Part shown: piece after piece, positions 1 through 13,000 of the stretch
Layout of the letters: each line of letters begins with the position of its first letter
Numbering within the stretch: position 1 is the stretch's first letter
Assembly: GCA_032622095.1 (NCBI GenBank)
Contig: CP136063.1
Coordinates: 90,931,980-90,995,979 of the forward strand
Direction of reading: 5' to 3'
DNA from: Siphonodentalium dalli
Lineage: Eukaryota > Mollusca > Scaphopoda > Gadilida > Siphonodentaliidae
DNA: 64,000 bases
Made by a program: the position numbers and the translations under genes
Notes under the pieces: model-generated
Database searches by the model: none
Seen by the model: the letters and a program-made list of their open reading frames with translations, nothing else
What the model was told of the DNA's origin: nothing

Positions 1-209
1 TGCCCTAAATAATCAATACCTTAACCACAGCAGAATTATGGGTAACTTTTCAGGATTTATTCGGAAATATGGCTTGTTGCCATTCATTGGAAAGCTCTCA
101 CTGAGAGCTTTCCGATGAATGGCAACAAGCCATACTTCCAACTAAATCCTGAAAAGTTACCCATAATTCTGCTGTGGTTAAAGAGTCGATTATTTAGGGC
201 ATTACTGTA
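1..209. mobile_element. F1 fold-back element (TA target), near-complete
   Basis: Two arms of about 95 bp face each other, separated by a few bases, from TGCCCTAAATAATC to GATTATTTAGGGCATTACTGTA. The window begins inside the left end. The full family, best seen at 47510-47727, starts TACAGTAATGCCC and is flanked by TA, which fits a Tc1/mariner-type non-autonomous element. Confidence 0.85.
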
Positions 210-213
210 CATA

Positions 214-337
214 TAAAATACACCCATAGTAGCTGGGAGTACCAAATGTTCACCACAAGTGAAAAGGCTCGTTGTTAAAGCCACAATACCAAGAGTGGTG
301 AACATTTTGTAGTCTCGGCTACTATGGACGTATTTTA
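214..337. repeat. Short fold-back repeat
   Basis: Inverted arms TAAAATACACCCATAGTAGC and its approximate reverse complement around 300-337 enclose a short loop. It abuts the F1 element and is seen once here, so the class is unknown. Confidence 0.6.
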
Positions 338-820
338 TTTATGCCATAATTATTATTTTTGATTTGTTCTGCAAATTCAACTGCTCCGCTGTTACATTTT
401 AATGTGTATCCTCACAGAGCGATCCAAACAGGACACTATAAGGAATGTGCATCACAAGAAGTGATGCATACTTTTACGTCATGATGTCAGCCTGTTTCTA
501 AGCCATCAGTCACTTGATATTCCGATACATATGTCCCGAGTTCATTTTACACTAGCAAGCTACATCTGATTGAAATGCAGGCAATTTTCACATATTTCAT
601 TGATATCATAATAACTTCCAATTTTAAATGAATGTAGTTCTACTATGGGTATAAACGTTTAACCCATGAAATGACGTTCAAACATTTACACCCACAGTAT
701 AAATTTATATTCACAGCAGGGTTTAAAGCTGAAATGTACAAAATAGGTGTTATACACTCACTAACATAGACATTCATGGTATGAGTACAACATCTTTAAA
801 TTTATCATTAAGATATTAAC
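338..820. other. Unexplained intronic stretch of UBE3C
   Basis: I see no exon, transposon end or repeat match here. The next UBE3C exon is expected to the left of it. Confidence 0.5.
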
Positions 821-1035
821 CTTGAACAGGTATGCCCAGAGTTTGAGCAATTCCAGTTCTTCTTTATTATGACGACTCCGCACACCTGTCCGCTGTAGGG
901 CAACCATATAATCCTCCCTCATCGACGGCTTACAGTCAGGATGAGCCAACTCAATGATCCCGAGGCAAACGTCACGCAGAGCCATACTCATCTGAGCCAT
1001 CTCTCCAAGGTCAAAGGGCATTGTCGTATTTTCAC
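821..1035 (-). CDS. UBE3C: UBE3C coding exon 13 (last exon in window)
   Basis: MALRDVCLGIIELAHPDCKP matches the family segment CLRDACLGIIKLAYPETKP and the exon ends KLWAYLFK before GTTAAT. The following exons, including the HECT domain, would lie left of position 1; no candidate exon is visible in 1-820. Confidence 0.95.
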
Positions 1036-4000
1036 CTATCAATGAGAGGGCAGGGTCTGGTGATACCAAGACAAAACACAATAAGATTTAAAGTGCATCA
1101 AGGCCTTCCAAATGAGTCTAAGAGTTACTACTTAATCCGATTTGATGGTCAACATATCATCAGATTCCAACAACCAGCCCTCATAATTGGCTATGGCAAT
1201 CGGCAATACCGAAACTATTTGCTGAATCAAACTGGGCCATGGTAAAGGGTTGCCGTAGCAGATTGCCAAAGCCAAATGAATTAAAAGGGCTGAACAACAA
1301 ACAAAATTTCTTGAAATGCCGCTTCAGTTATCAGAATCGATTAATTGCCCAAAAATAATGCTAACCACAGTCAACTATAGTATAAAATTGGCCAAACCTG
1401 TTCTTTATCAAAATTTTGTTCAACGAAAATTTCGCTGGATTTTCAAATATCTAACATCCAAAGCCATATGATTTTAGAGTTATCCATCTTCATCTGAAAT
1501 TTGGTCTGAGATTCCCGAGATATGTAATATTTGCCAGGCTGCCAAAAAGTACATATCTTGGGGAAATAACAAATTTCAAAAATTGATATCTGATCACTCT
1601 GAACTTTGATGGGTGGGTTCCTCGACTCGATTCAAATATTTTTTTACCCCCGAAGCCAAAGAAAAAGTAATTTGGGAGCATTAATTTGGAATGCATCTTT
1701 AACCCTTTGAACCCGTAACACTGATATTTAGGTGCAAACGAACCGTGACTATATCCCGTAACACCGATATTTCGGTGCAGCGACGACATGATTCAGTAGC
1801 AAATTTATATATAGTATAACGAGCGTCAGACCCACTGATTTATATTTAATTGCCCCCACATGTCAGCGGCGCCCATGGTGCGTATGGAATGGTTGACCGC
1901 TAGTATCGGTTAGAAATATATGCGCATAGCATATAATCTACAAAAACATATTTTAAGCGAACTGTGCCGTTATATTTCCGCATATAATTTCGTGTTCCCC
2001 GTGTGTGTACAGAACAGACATAATTTAGACACACAATTTCAGTTTAAATTACCCTCGCGTATATTAACCAGTGTTCTGCCACATATGGGGAAGGGTCTAT
2101 CGCATATGAAGTTGATTTATTCGCGCATGCGCAGACTAGCGCAATGACAAATAAATGGTTTATAACGTACTTATACACGACATACCCACTAATATATATA
2201 TTTAAATTGGCCTATTGAAGTCAGCGCTGGCAAAGGTGTCTATATGGATTGGCTGCCCGCTAGAAACTATGCGCATGTGCGCAGGCTATAATTCATTTTT
2301 AAAAATGTGTTTAAGTGAAATGTGGCGCTATATATGACATTTTGTTGCATGTTTCACATGTTAGTACAGTAGACACAATCTAGACAGCTTACTTGAACAA
2401 TGGGGCCACGATATGTTACGGGAAATTATTACGTTGTTTCTGGTCTCTGTAATATCAGTCTCTGTTATGCCACATGCAGAAAAAAGTCTATCGCATATCA
2501 AGTTGACTTACTCGCGCATGGTCAGGTATATCTTAAATTTCACATTAGGATGTTGGTTGCATCGAAACGCAATTCGCTGATGTATAATTACAACGTTATA
2601 AGCTAGAATTTGTTTATCCTGCAAATTTCGGGTAGTTGCCTAGTAACCGTTTCTAAGGCGAGACCAAGATCGGGTGGCAAAGTCTCCAGATCTTACAATG
2701 ATCAGTGGTCCGTGCATGCATAGCATGCCTGCACAGTTTCAGGTAGGTGTCCCCTTTCAACATAACCAACACCATGCGACTAGACACTGTCTAAATTAAG
2801 GCAAAACATACCACTGAATGGTTAGTGCAATGATGTCATTCGATCAGTTGTGGTATTTGCTTAGCAACCGTTGCTACCCTTAAATGGGATATTTGGTTCA
2901 CTATTCTGGTCGGTATATCTCAAATTTCACGTTAGGGTATTACCTGCATCAAAAAACGCTATCAATGGGGTTGAATTACGACGCTATAAGCTATATTTAC
3001 ATTTTCCAGTCAATTCCGGGTAGTTGCCTAGCAACCGTTACCAAGGAGTTGCCGCGAGGCAAAGTCTCACAATCTTATAATGATCGCTGATCCATGGGGG
3101 AAAAACCTGTAAAGTTTCAGACCGGTGTCACAATTTGAACATAATCAACACCATGCTACTAGACACTGTCTAATTTAAGCGGAAATACCACTGGGAGCCC
3201 CGGGTCAGGGTGTCGATCACTGTGGGGCACCAGGGTTCAAAGGGTTAAGCAGATTATCTCTGGCATCATCAAGGGGTACATGGAGATTTAATTGTAACAT
3301 GATAGAATAATGTCACAATTGAGCTAAACTGCTCGTACAAAGGTCATTTATTTGGAACATGGGTTGGAAACATTTTCCCGTTGAAAGAATAAGTTGTTGT
3401 CCAACCTTTTTTGCTAAATGGACATTGTTGATACAACATTGACAACTAGATAAGGTTGTTGTGGGTTCTCTATACCTTTGAATCCTCCATGGAAGTCAGC
3501 ATCATGTAATGTTAACAATGAATGACTGAACATCGAACTAAACACAGATAATAATGGTACGATTCGGCCGATTTCACTATTTGACATCGATATTCCTCTT
3601 GCCAGCATGTTTAAGAGCGGTGTCTCCGAGCTGTGAATAGAAAATAATGAGAAAAAATTCAGACCACCAGTAAAGAAGTGTGAAATCAAAGCAGGTCGGG
3701 TAACAGAAGTTAACCCTTTCTGTACTAAATGGATTCTCCCAATCAGTTATAAAAGTATACCTTGGAATGATCTATTATTCAACTGGAGGAATGTTCAGGA
3801 AATATAAGCAGACAACAGATAATAGAAAGTGCAGAAGGAATCCTATTTATTGGTGGGAAATGTTCAGATAATAAGTTCAACAAACGACATGTGGCCGTTT
3901 TTTTAACTAAAAATCTAAACATTTCCTAAGGTATAACTACTCATCAGTGAGTATTTAGTTAGAAAGGGTTAAATGGAGTTGCTTGTTGCCTGTCATTTGC

Positions 4001-7000
4001 AGCATGAGGTCCCCAGAGGGTGAATTTAGTGACCCTATCCCACATAGCGGGCTAGAATCACTAAATTTACCCTCAATTCACCATTCTGCATGGCCTCATC
4101 TGCTACAGGAGCCACAGAACTCAGATTGAAGTTCTCAAGTGGTGAATATTGTGACGAACACCCATTGGGAACCTCAATTATGCAATGTGTCGTCTGCCAA
4201 TTTGGGATATAGAGAAAATAAACTGAAAAATAAATAGAATCTATGTGAAGAAGTTTCTATAGAAATTTGATAATAAAGAAACTTTCCAGAGAAGATGAGG
4301 CCAAAGCAGAATGAAGTCCCCAGATGGTGAATTTAGTGATGCTAGTCTGCTATGCGGGATAGCGTCACTAAATTCACCCTCTGGGGACCTCATTCTCCAA
4401 ATGACAGGCGCACTAAACTCAGACTTGAGCATGATTTTCTTCAATATCAAACATTTCAATATTTCATGCATGTAAATGGGTTATGCTCAATTCTAATTCA
4501 CTCATTCACTCTCCTAACAGGTAATCAAATTTCTGCAGTGCTGATTGGTCAGTTGCCCAGGTGTTCTGTCGTAAGATCATATGAATTTACGTACGTTCTC
4601 CCAGAAGTACCATCGTTCCTAGGGACAACAATGTAAACAACAGGAAATTTGAAGCATGATTGAGTTGCACATCAGCTTGATTCCATGAATGTCGGGAAGA
4701 TTATTCAGACAACCCGTTTTAATTGAAACAAGTCTTTTGAAGCCAATCAGGGACATCGGAATGATGACATAATGGACAACAGAAATGACATTGCAAAAAG
4801 CAAACAATGGTTCGCTTTAATTACTATGAAGTTTGATGTCTTGACCACTGATGCAATGCAATATCAATATTCTTTCAGTAGTGTAATACCTTGGTGCATC
4901 TTTGCCATGAAACTTGCATTTATTAATATTATTAATGCAAACCCAATGTTAACTTGGCATGATATTGAATTCGAGTCAATGAATTTCGTGGATCCTTTGG
5001 ATTGCATCATTTAAAAATATGGAACTATATCTTCATGGAGTGGAGATCAATTTCAAGAAGGAAGTGATATGGATTGTTTGTAACCGTCAACCATGTTCAT
5101 TTCAGCAAATCTTTGGCAGATTCTCGTGTCATGGCATAATATTTAGGTCAATGTGGATTAGAATGTGGATAAACATGCTGTCTGTTGTGATTTTGGGACA
5201 TTTATCGGTGGGTTTTCCAATAAAAATATCCATATTATTTTACCGGCTCCATGCCTCACCAACAAAATAGCATTTTCCATTGTAAGACCTACCGATAAAC
5301 GTCCCAAACTTATACCAAACAGCATGTTTATCCCTAAATCATGTAAACTGTATACATCGATCAGGTATATACTGTCAGCGGTTTTAGGACTTGACATATG
5401 CACTAGATGTCTCAAGATTTGGTAATAACTTTTTTAGTAAAATTTTAATCAAAATAAGAGTGTGAGTTTGACTTAGCCCAATTGCAGAAATAAGACAAGC
5501 TTTGTGATGAAATCACAAAATATTGCTCACTTTGCCCTCTAGAGTGTAACAATTTATAAATACATGACAGGTTTAGATAGGGCCCTAATACAATGTTGCA
5601 TTATACAGTACATAGCTCTCTTTTGATCGTACAGAACTTTGAAACAACCAATGAAAAATATGACATCATCTGAATAACAGACTTACCCAGTGACGTTAGT
5701 GACGCTTTCTTCCAGACAACGGAACCACATATCACGGACTATATTGCAGTTGAAAGCGAGGCTGTATAATAACCTGTGAAGGAGAATGGAGGTTCTTAGT
5801 CTATGCTAATTAGAATCTAGTGGTGAAGGTCTTTCATGTCAGTGTACAAGGTGTTTATGACAAGATTCGAATCACAATGGCGAAAACTGCGCCCTTATCG
5901 AATTCTGCAAATTTCAGTGAAATTACATTGCATTTTGTCAGTTATCCATTGTGAAAAATCTCATACAGCCATCTGAATTCAGATTGTTTGGCTTCGGCAA
6001 TCTGCTATGGTGACCCTTTGACGTGGTCCAGTTTTCTTCATCAAATGGCTTCAGCATCGTTGATTGTCGTAGCCAATTATGAGGTGCTGCCTGAATGACC
6101 CAAATTACTTCTTCATCAGAAATATTTCCATTTAACATGTTTGTTATGTTGATAGACATTCAATGTATTGAATACTCCTTATTGTATATTCATAATTTAA
6201 AGGCAGCAAAATCACGATTATTCTATTGTTTCTAGTAGGTATCTAATCATGAAATGGTGGTTTGCCATCTGCAAAGTCTCATTGCTCTATGTGTTCAAGT
6301 TTGACATAATTGCAAGATTTAAGTTGGTTATATGGACAGGCTTTAACAATATGAACAACAGACAGAGTCAGTTGTATGAGCTCCCCCACAGGTGGGCAAA
6401 AATTGTGGTTGAAGTTTACATAAAAGTATGCATAAAATGTGATAAAGGTTTAGCCGCGGTTGGTAATGTGAAACCTGTCAATTCATGTTTATATCATTAT
6501 ATGCCTGTATTTTATCTTATTGTAACCCTTTCTATACTGAATGAATTCTCCCATTCAATTATAAAAGTATTCATTGTTTATTATTCATTGGGAGGGGTTT
6601 TGATGTAATAAAAGCAGACGGCAGGCAGTAGACCCCGAAGCCACGACAAATAGTTTTCATGGCTGGCTCAACCGATTTTCGTGGCTGGTTCGCTAGCTAA
6701 GCCGGCTCAGTCACGACGTTCGTGGCTGACGAAATATGGCGGCTCAGCCGGCTGAGATGTTATCATTCAGCGTATTTTCGTTTCCGAAATGTTCCTAATC
6801 CCCTGTTACCGGTTATAGACGCCGTTTTTTTTAGCATTTGTGGTGAACCCGTAGAATTCCAGACCACACGTGATCTTTTGATGTTGGGCTTTTCCATTAT
6901 GGCGAAAATTCACGAAGGACTGGCATGGATATACTATATAGTTTCCCCATCTAATCGGTATAAGTAGTTACATTGGGACTTCTGTCGTCTTCATACTGCT

Positions 7001-10000
7001 ATCATCACAGCCATCTTGCGATATATGCATGCATCATTGAATGATGAACCCGATATTAATGATATATAATATTTCAAACTATTTTCTATTCTTATGTGTA
7101 CATATTGACAAATGCCAGTGATGTCTGAGACTGGGTGTTGTCGATATAAACAATTTATATTTTAACCCTTTCAATACCGAATGGTTGCGCCCATTCAGTT
7201 ATATGAAAGTATGCATTGGGATAGTCTATTCCACATTAAGGGGCCAGGTGTTCTGACAATATAACAACCATGCCGTGTCCATATTAGGCAATGCGGTTTA
7301 GTTCTTGCGATTCACAGCACAGTTGTGCATGACATATAAGCCCATGCACACGGCTCAGCCATTTTACAATTCCGGCGGCGGAGATTTTTAAATGTGGCTG
7401 GCGTTAGAAATAATGTGGCTGGCGGCGGCTTGTGGCCAATATGGCTGGCGGCGGCGGCGTGCGATGGCGGCTTCGGGCTCTAGCAGGCAGAAAACAGACA
7501 AAACAAGAGCAGAATGATTCATAGACATTAGTGGGAAATGTTCAGATAATAAGTTCAACAAACGACCTACTGTCATTTGTTGAATTTATTTCTAAACATT
7601 TCCAAAGGGAACTACTCATCAATGAGTACTTAGTAAAAAAAAGAGTTCAAGTTAAGTTTCATGGGTGTCGATCTAAGTAGTTTCCCAGCTAGTGTTTTAT
7701 TATTAATATCATATCAACTTTGAATTAAATCTTTATTTGCTTAGGAGGTATAATATAAATTTGGTTATTATAAGATGGAGTGCTAGCACAACATAATCTG
7801 AACTGGGTAGATGAGTTGAAATTGGGTTGACTTACCTCGACCTATGAACAGGAATCTTTTGTTGGCATAATAAAACATGGCATATGGTTGCTACAGCTGT
7901 CAGGACTCCTGTCTGGATTGTGTTCCGTGACAGACACCCAACAATGGCCTTCACAAGAGTTACTGAACTAATTATCCTCAAACACTCTTCTCTAAGCTCA
8001 GGGAGTGACGTCAGTCCACCAATCTTCAAACAAAGAAGAAACATATTATATACAGGTTCATAAACCTTCCAATAAAGAATGGCATTATAAATGTCACAGA
8101 GTTTTTCATCATTATTCCATGTAAAGTTCATGCAAAACTTCCATAACTCTTTCTGCTTGTAATACATTGAAGCTTTTCAATGAAAAATTTCTGTCGTGCT
8201 ATTAAAATCATATTATGGACTTGTTCGGGTATGTGAAATTGATAAGTTAAAAGCCCAATGCCAACCTGGGGAATGTAGTATTCTATAAACATTGCCAAAA
8301 ATTTCAAAGAAATCGACCATACCACTCGATTGAAAACATCGTTTGAACTATGCTCAATTGTAAATATTTACATCTTGATTTGGGATGCAACTATCGGCGA
8401 TAAGTTATGATTTCACCATAAAGAGTCTGCATTTAATTAATATATAATAATATCTGCGTGTGTTTTCAATTTGGATTAATATTCCTAAAAAAATAACTAC
8501 TTTGAGCAAAATTATTCTCAATTTCTAGTTGATTACCCTACCAGAGTGTGTCACATCACTTTAAATATTTTGCAAATATAGAGGACATTTTAATGAATTG
8601 GTAGGTTCCATCAAAGGCAATTATTTTACATTGTGTTTGCCTGAAATTGCAAAAGAAACACCTGCAAATAAACTTGCAAGCTGAACACGATAAAAAAAAA
8701 GACACTCTAGCACCTTCAGTCCAGGCTTCCAATGAGCTAATGATATTACTGAATATCATGATTATGAAATAAGATAATATCGCTCATCTTCAAATTGAAG
8801 AGATTATCTCCAGGAGTACTATCACACTCGGGCTAGATTTCGAAAATCACAATTTGGTTATGTCTTTTCCCTGTCATTTGTGCCTTCACACTCACCAAAT
8901 CCTCCAGTACCATTTCCTCCTCATCATCTGAATCATCAGCGTACGTGTCAGCGGGTTCTGGTAAAAAGGGCATCAGTGTCTTTAACACCATAATATACTT
9001 AAGGACTTCATCAACGGCAAGCTTTTCTGTAAGGAAAGAAAAGTATGTTCAAGTAACAACATAACAGACAAGCCTAATTATATTGTGCCTGTCATTTGCA
9101 GAATGAGGTCCCCAAATTGTGAATTTAGTGATGCTATCCTGCATAGCGGGCTATCATCACCAAATTCACTCTCTGGGGACCTCCCATTCTGCATGGCCTT
9201 ATCTACTTTGTGAGACATAGACTCAGATTTGAAGTTCCCAAATGGTGAATGTTGTGATGTAAACCCATTGGGAACCTCGATTATCCAATGTGTTGTCTGC
9301 CAATTTGGGATATAGAGAAACTAAACTAAAAAAGAAATAGAATATATAAAATATTTATAATAAAGAAACTTTCGAGAGGCAGAGAAGATGAAGCCTAAGC
9401 AGAAGAGGTCCCCAGAGGGTGAATTTAGTGATGATAGCCCGCTATTTGGGATAGCATGAATATATTCACACTCTGGGGACCTCATTCTGCAGGCACACTA
9501 AACTCAGGCTTGAATATGATTAACCTTGCAGAAATAAGCTGGGAAATTGTGAATATATTATCACTTTCTGTACTAAACACTTATTGATCAGGAGTTAACC
9601 ACAGGAAATGTTCAGATTATAAGTTCAACCATAGGTCGTTTGTTGAACATATTATCTGAACATTTCCCACCATAAATATGAATCATTCTGCTCTTGTATT
9701 TTCAGTTTTTCTGTCTGTCGTCTGCTTTTATTACTTGAACACCCATCCAAATTAAAAATAGACCGTTCCAATGTATACTTTGATAACTGAGTGGGAGAGT
9801 CCATTTGAAGATCCTGGGCATAGGATATGGTATTTTATACAGCATATCTCAGTTACTTAATTAGAGCCAGTTGCAGTAATTTCCTGTGAAAGGTATAACC
9901 CTTTATATAGTAAATACTCATTGTTGAGTATCTGAATATTTCCCTCTAATAAATAGGACTCCTTCTGCACTTTTATTATCTTTTCGACTGACATCTGCTT

Positions 10001-13000
10001 ATTTTTCCTGAACAGAAAAATCGGAGAATCCATTCAGTATAGAACGGGATAAAAAGTACTTGATGTGTGATTTTCACTTTTCCAATCTAAAACTGCCAAC
10101 TAAGTAAGGTTGACACAAGCAGATATATTGTGTCCACAAATACGAAATAAGACAAATACCTATAGCCCTGTTAGTTAGCAGAAATTGGCCTGGGCTAAAA
10201 CAATATTTCTGCAGCTAAAAAGCCTAATATCCGAATAACTGCATGCTCTACACATATATCTTCAGTTTACAATGGGAACTTGGTCATAAATTATCACGGC
10301 AGACTTTGATTGGGTCTGGCTTAATTTGCTGCTTATCAAGATAGTCCTTGTTATCTCAGCAGTCTTTGGCATTCAACATTGAATTTTTGCTGTATGCAGA
10401 CTTCCACCGTGCACTAAGACAATGTCTGCAGCAATTTGTTTAAATTTTGCACAAAACATTGGCAGGTTCTGAAATTTGCCTTAGCAAAAAATAGTCGAAA
10501 TTTTTTATTTTTGCCTCGGCTCAGCCGATAGCCAATGCTAATTATCAGGACTGTACCTATATATGTTTCTCCAAATGTTAATACAGCAGCCAATAACCAT
10601 GGTGATGGCTCAGCAACAGCAGACTGTACACTGTCCGTTTCCATTGGTTCATCAGACGTTTGAGATATGAGCGCCTGAATTAGCTCCACAAATGGGAAAG
10701 GATATTTCCCATAAGCCATTGCAGGAAGCAAGAACTGACTGATTTGTTTTGTGTAGGCGGGACAAAGAAGAGTGCGGCAAACTTCTCGTAAAACCAAATC
10801 ACTGAAAAGAGAAATGAACAAAAAAGTAAGTGACACTGATCAATACCGATATAAGAAATCAAGTTAAAATATACACTGTTTTTGTCTACTGAATGGCAGC
10901 CAATTGTGAACAAGATCATAAAACTCACGACACTCATTGAGGATAGATCATTGATATAAATTAAATTTTTCTCAGTGAGAGCTTTCCGATGAATGGCAAC
11001 AAGCCATATTTCCAACTAAATCCTGAAAAATTACCCATAATTATGCTGTGGTTAAGGAGTGGATTATTTAGGGCATTGCTGTAGTTCCCTCAGGAAATGT
11101 TCAGATAATAAGTTCAGGATAGATCATTGACATAAAATAAAACAATATTATTTGACATACTTTCCAGATGATTGTATACAATCCTTAAGGAAATGTTCAG
11201 ATTATAAGTTCAACAAACGACCATACAAATGACCAATTATGTGTTGAACTTATTATCTGAACATTTCCCATCAAAGAATAGGAATACTACTTCATTTTCT
11301 CTGTCGTCTGCTCATTTTCCTTAACACCCCTCCAAATGAATAATAGACCATTCCAATGTATAGTTTTACAACTGAATGGGAGGATCCATTTAGTTTAGAA
11401 AGGGTTAAATAGTCAGGGATACTCTTTGAATACTAATAGATCATACTCAGGATAGTGAAGGTTTGTCAGTCTACAAACATGGTTTCTTCTAAAGCAATGC
11501 CCATTTGCACTGATACTCCTCACAACAAATCAATAGGGCTATTTTCAATGCCTGTCATCTGCTTATATTATTAGAACATGCCCACAAATAAATTATAAAC
11601 CATTCCAATATATACAGTTATAACTGAATGATAGAAATCATTTAAGATCAAAGGGTTGATATACAAAATTTATTATCTAAAAATTTCCCTTAATAAATAA
11701 GGGAATTCTGCACTTTTATTACGTGTCGTCTGCTTATATTATAGGTAAATCCCTCCAAATTAATAGTAGTCCATCCCGATGTACACGTTTTAAAACTTGG
11801 TGTGAGAATCAATTTAGTTTAGAAATGATTAAGGAGATCAATTGACCAATTTTAAATGGGTATTTCGAAACTATCTCCGGAGTAAAAGTTATATATGAAA
11901 CAGTAGTCTGCGGTTTAAAGCGGACATATCATTAACATTTTCTAGACTAAATGCAGCATTAAATATCCTGTGCCAGTGCATTCTCTTATATATGCAAGTC
12001 TCCCATAGGGAGCCTCACATATATAAGAGATTGCATTGGCACAGGGTTTTCGCAAAATTTCAGGAAGCTCCAGTCATGGGAGGGTTAAATATACAAAACT
12101 TCAATACCTGAATTCATGGTTAGAGGATGCAGTTGCAAATCCAACGGGATTCATGATTAATTCGAACACCGATGCAGCAGCCGGGGTAGGAGGGATGGTT
12201 GTCCTCTCGAGGCTGGAGGGAACCTTACTGTGTAGTAGCACCTTCATTGTATTATAATAACCTAAAATAAAACATGGAATTTCCTATAACAAGTAATATG
12301 TTCATATTTAATACTGTTATTGAAATGCATACAAATGTTCTTAGCAGCAAGCTCCACAGTAAACTCACAATATCTTGAAATGACACTTAATTTAGAACAG
12401 ATTTAATCACTATTCCCAATTGTGGAGAAAAAAAATTAGAAAATTCCCATCTAAGTGATATGAAACAGGTATGAAGAAAAGTCAAATTTTCTGCAAAGTC
12501 ATGTTCGGGGTAATTGCCAATTGAAATGTATTAAACTGACTTATGATATATATTTTATTGAAACAGGTGTTTTGATGAAGTGTGTCGATAGATGGTCAAC
12601 CCATAAATAGACCTGTATAAATTATAATACAAAAATCCATATTAACTAACATGGACATACCGGTATACACTAATGAACCAATCAAGATTTGTTCTAAAGA
12701 CATCCTGAGGTAAAACTTATTCATCACTTTTATAGAACTAAATCACCACTGATGGGAAGTCTTAAGCAGCACTAAAGGGGGACTGTGCACTCAATTCAGC
12801 CATTTATGGGGCCATCTCCTAGTATACTCAAAACAGAATATATGCAAAATACATTCATGTGCTCTAGACTCGAACCATAAACTCATTATCTTTATAATTA
12901 TCATATTTTTACATCGTTCATAAAGCACATGAGTGTATTTTGCATTCAACCCTGGCTCAAATTCATTCATTTGTTGCATATATTCTGTTGAGTATAAAAG

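Noticed and set aside
1-820. Next UBE3C exon after 821-1035
   Set aside because: The interval is F1, a short fold-back and unexplained AT-rich DNA; no frame resembles the expected region.
5158-5425. Overlapping 85-codon frames on both strands as a gene
   Set aside because: They are mirror readings of a fold-back repeat.
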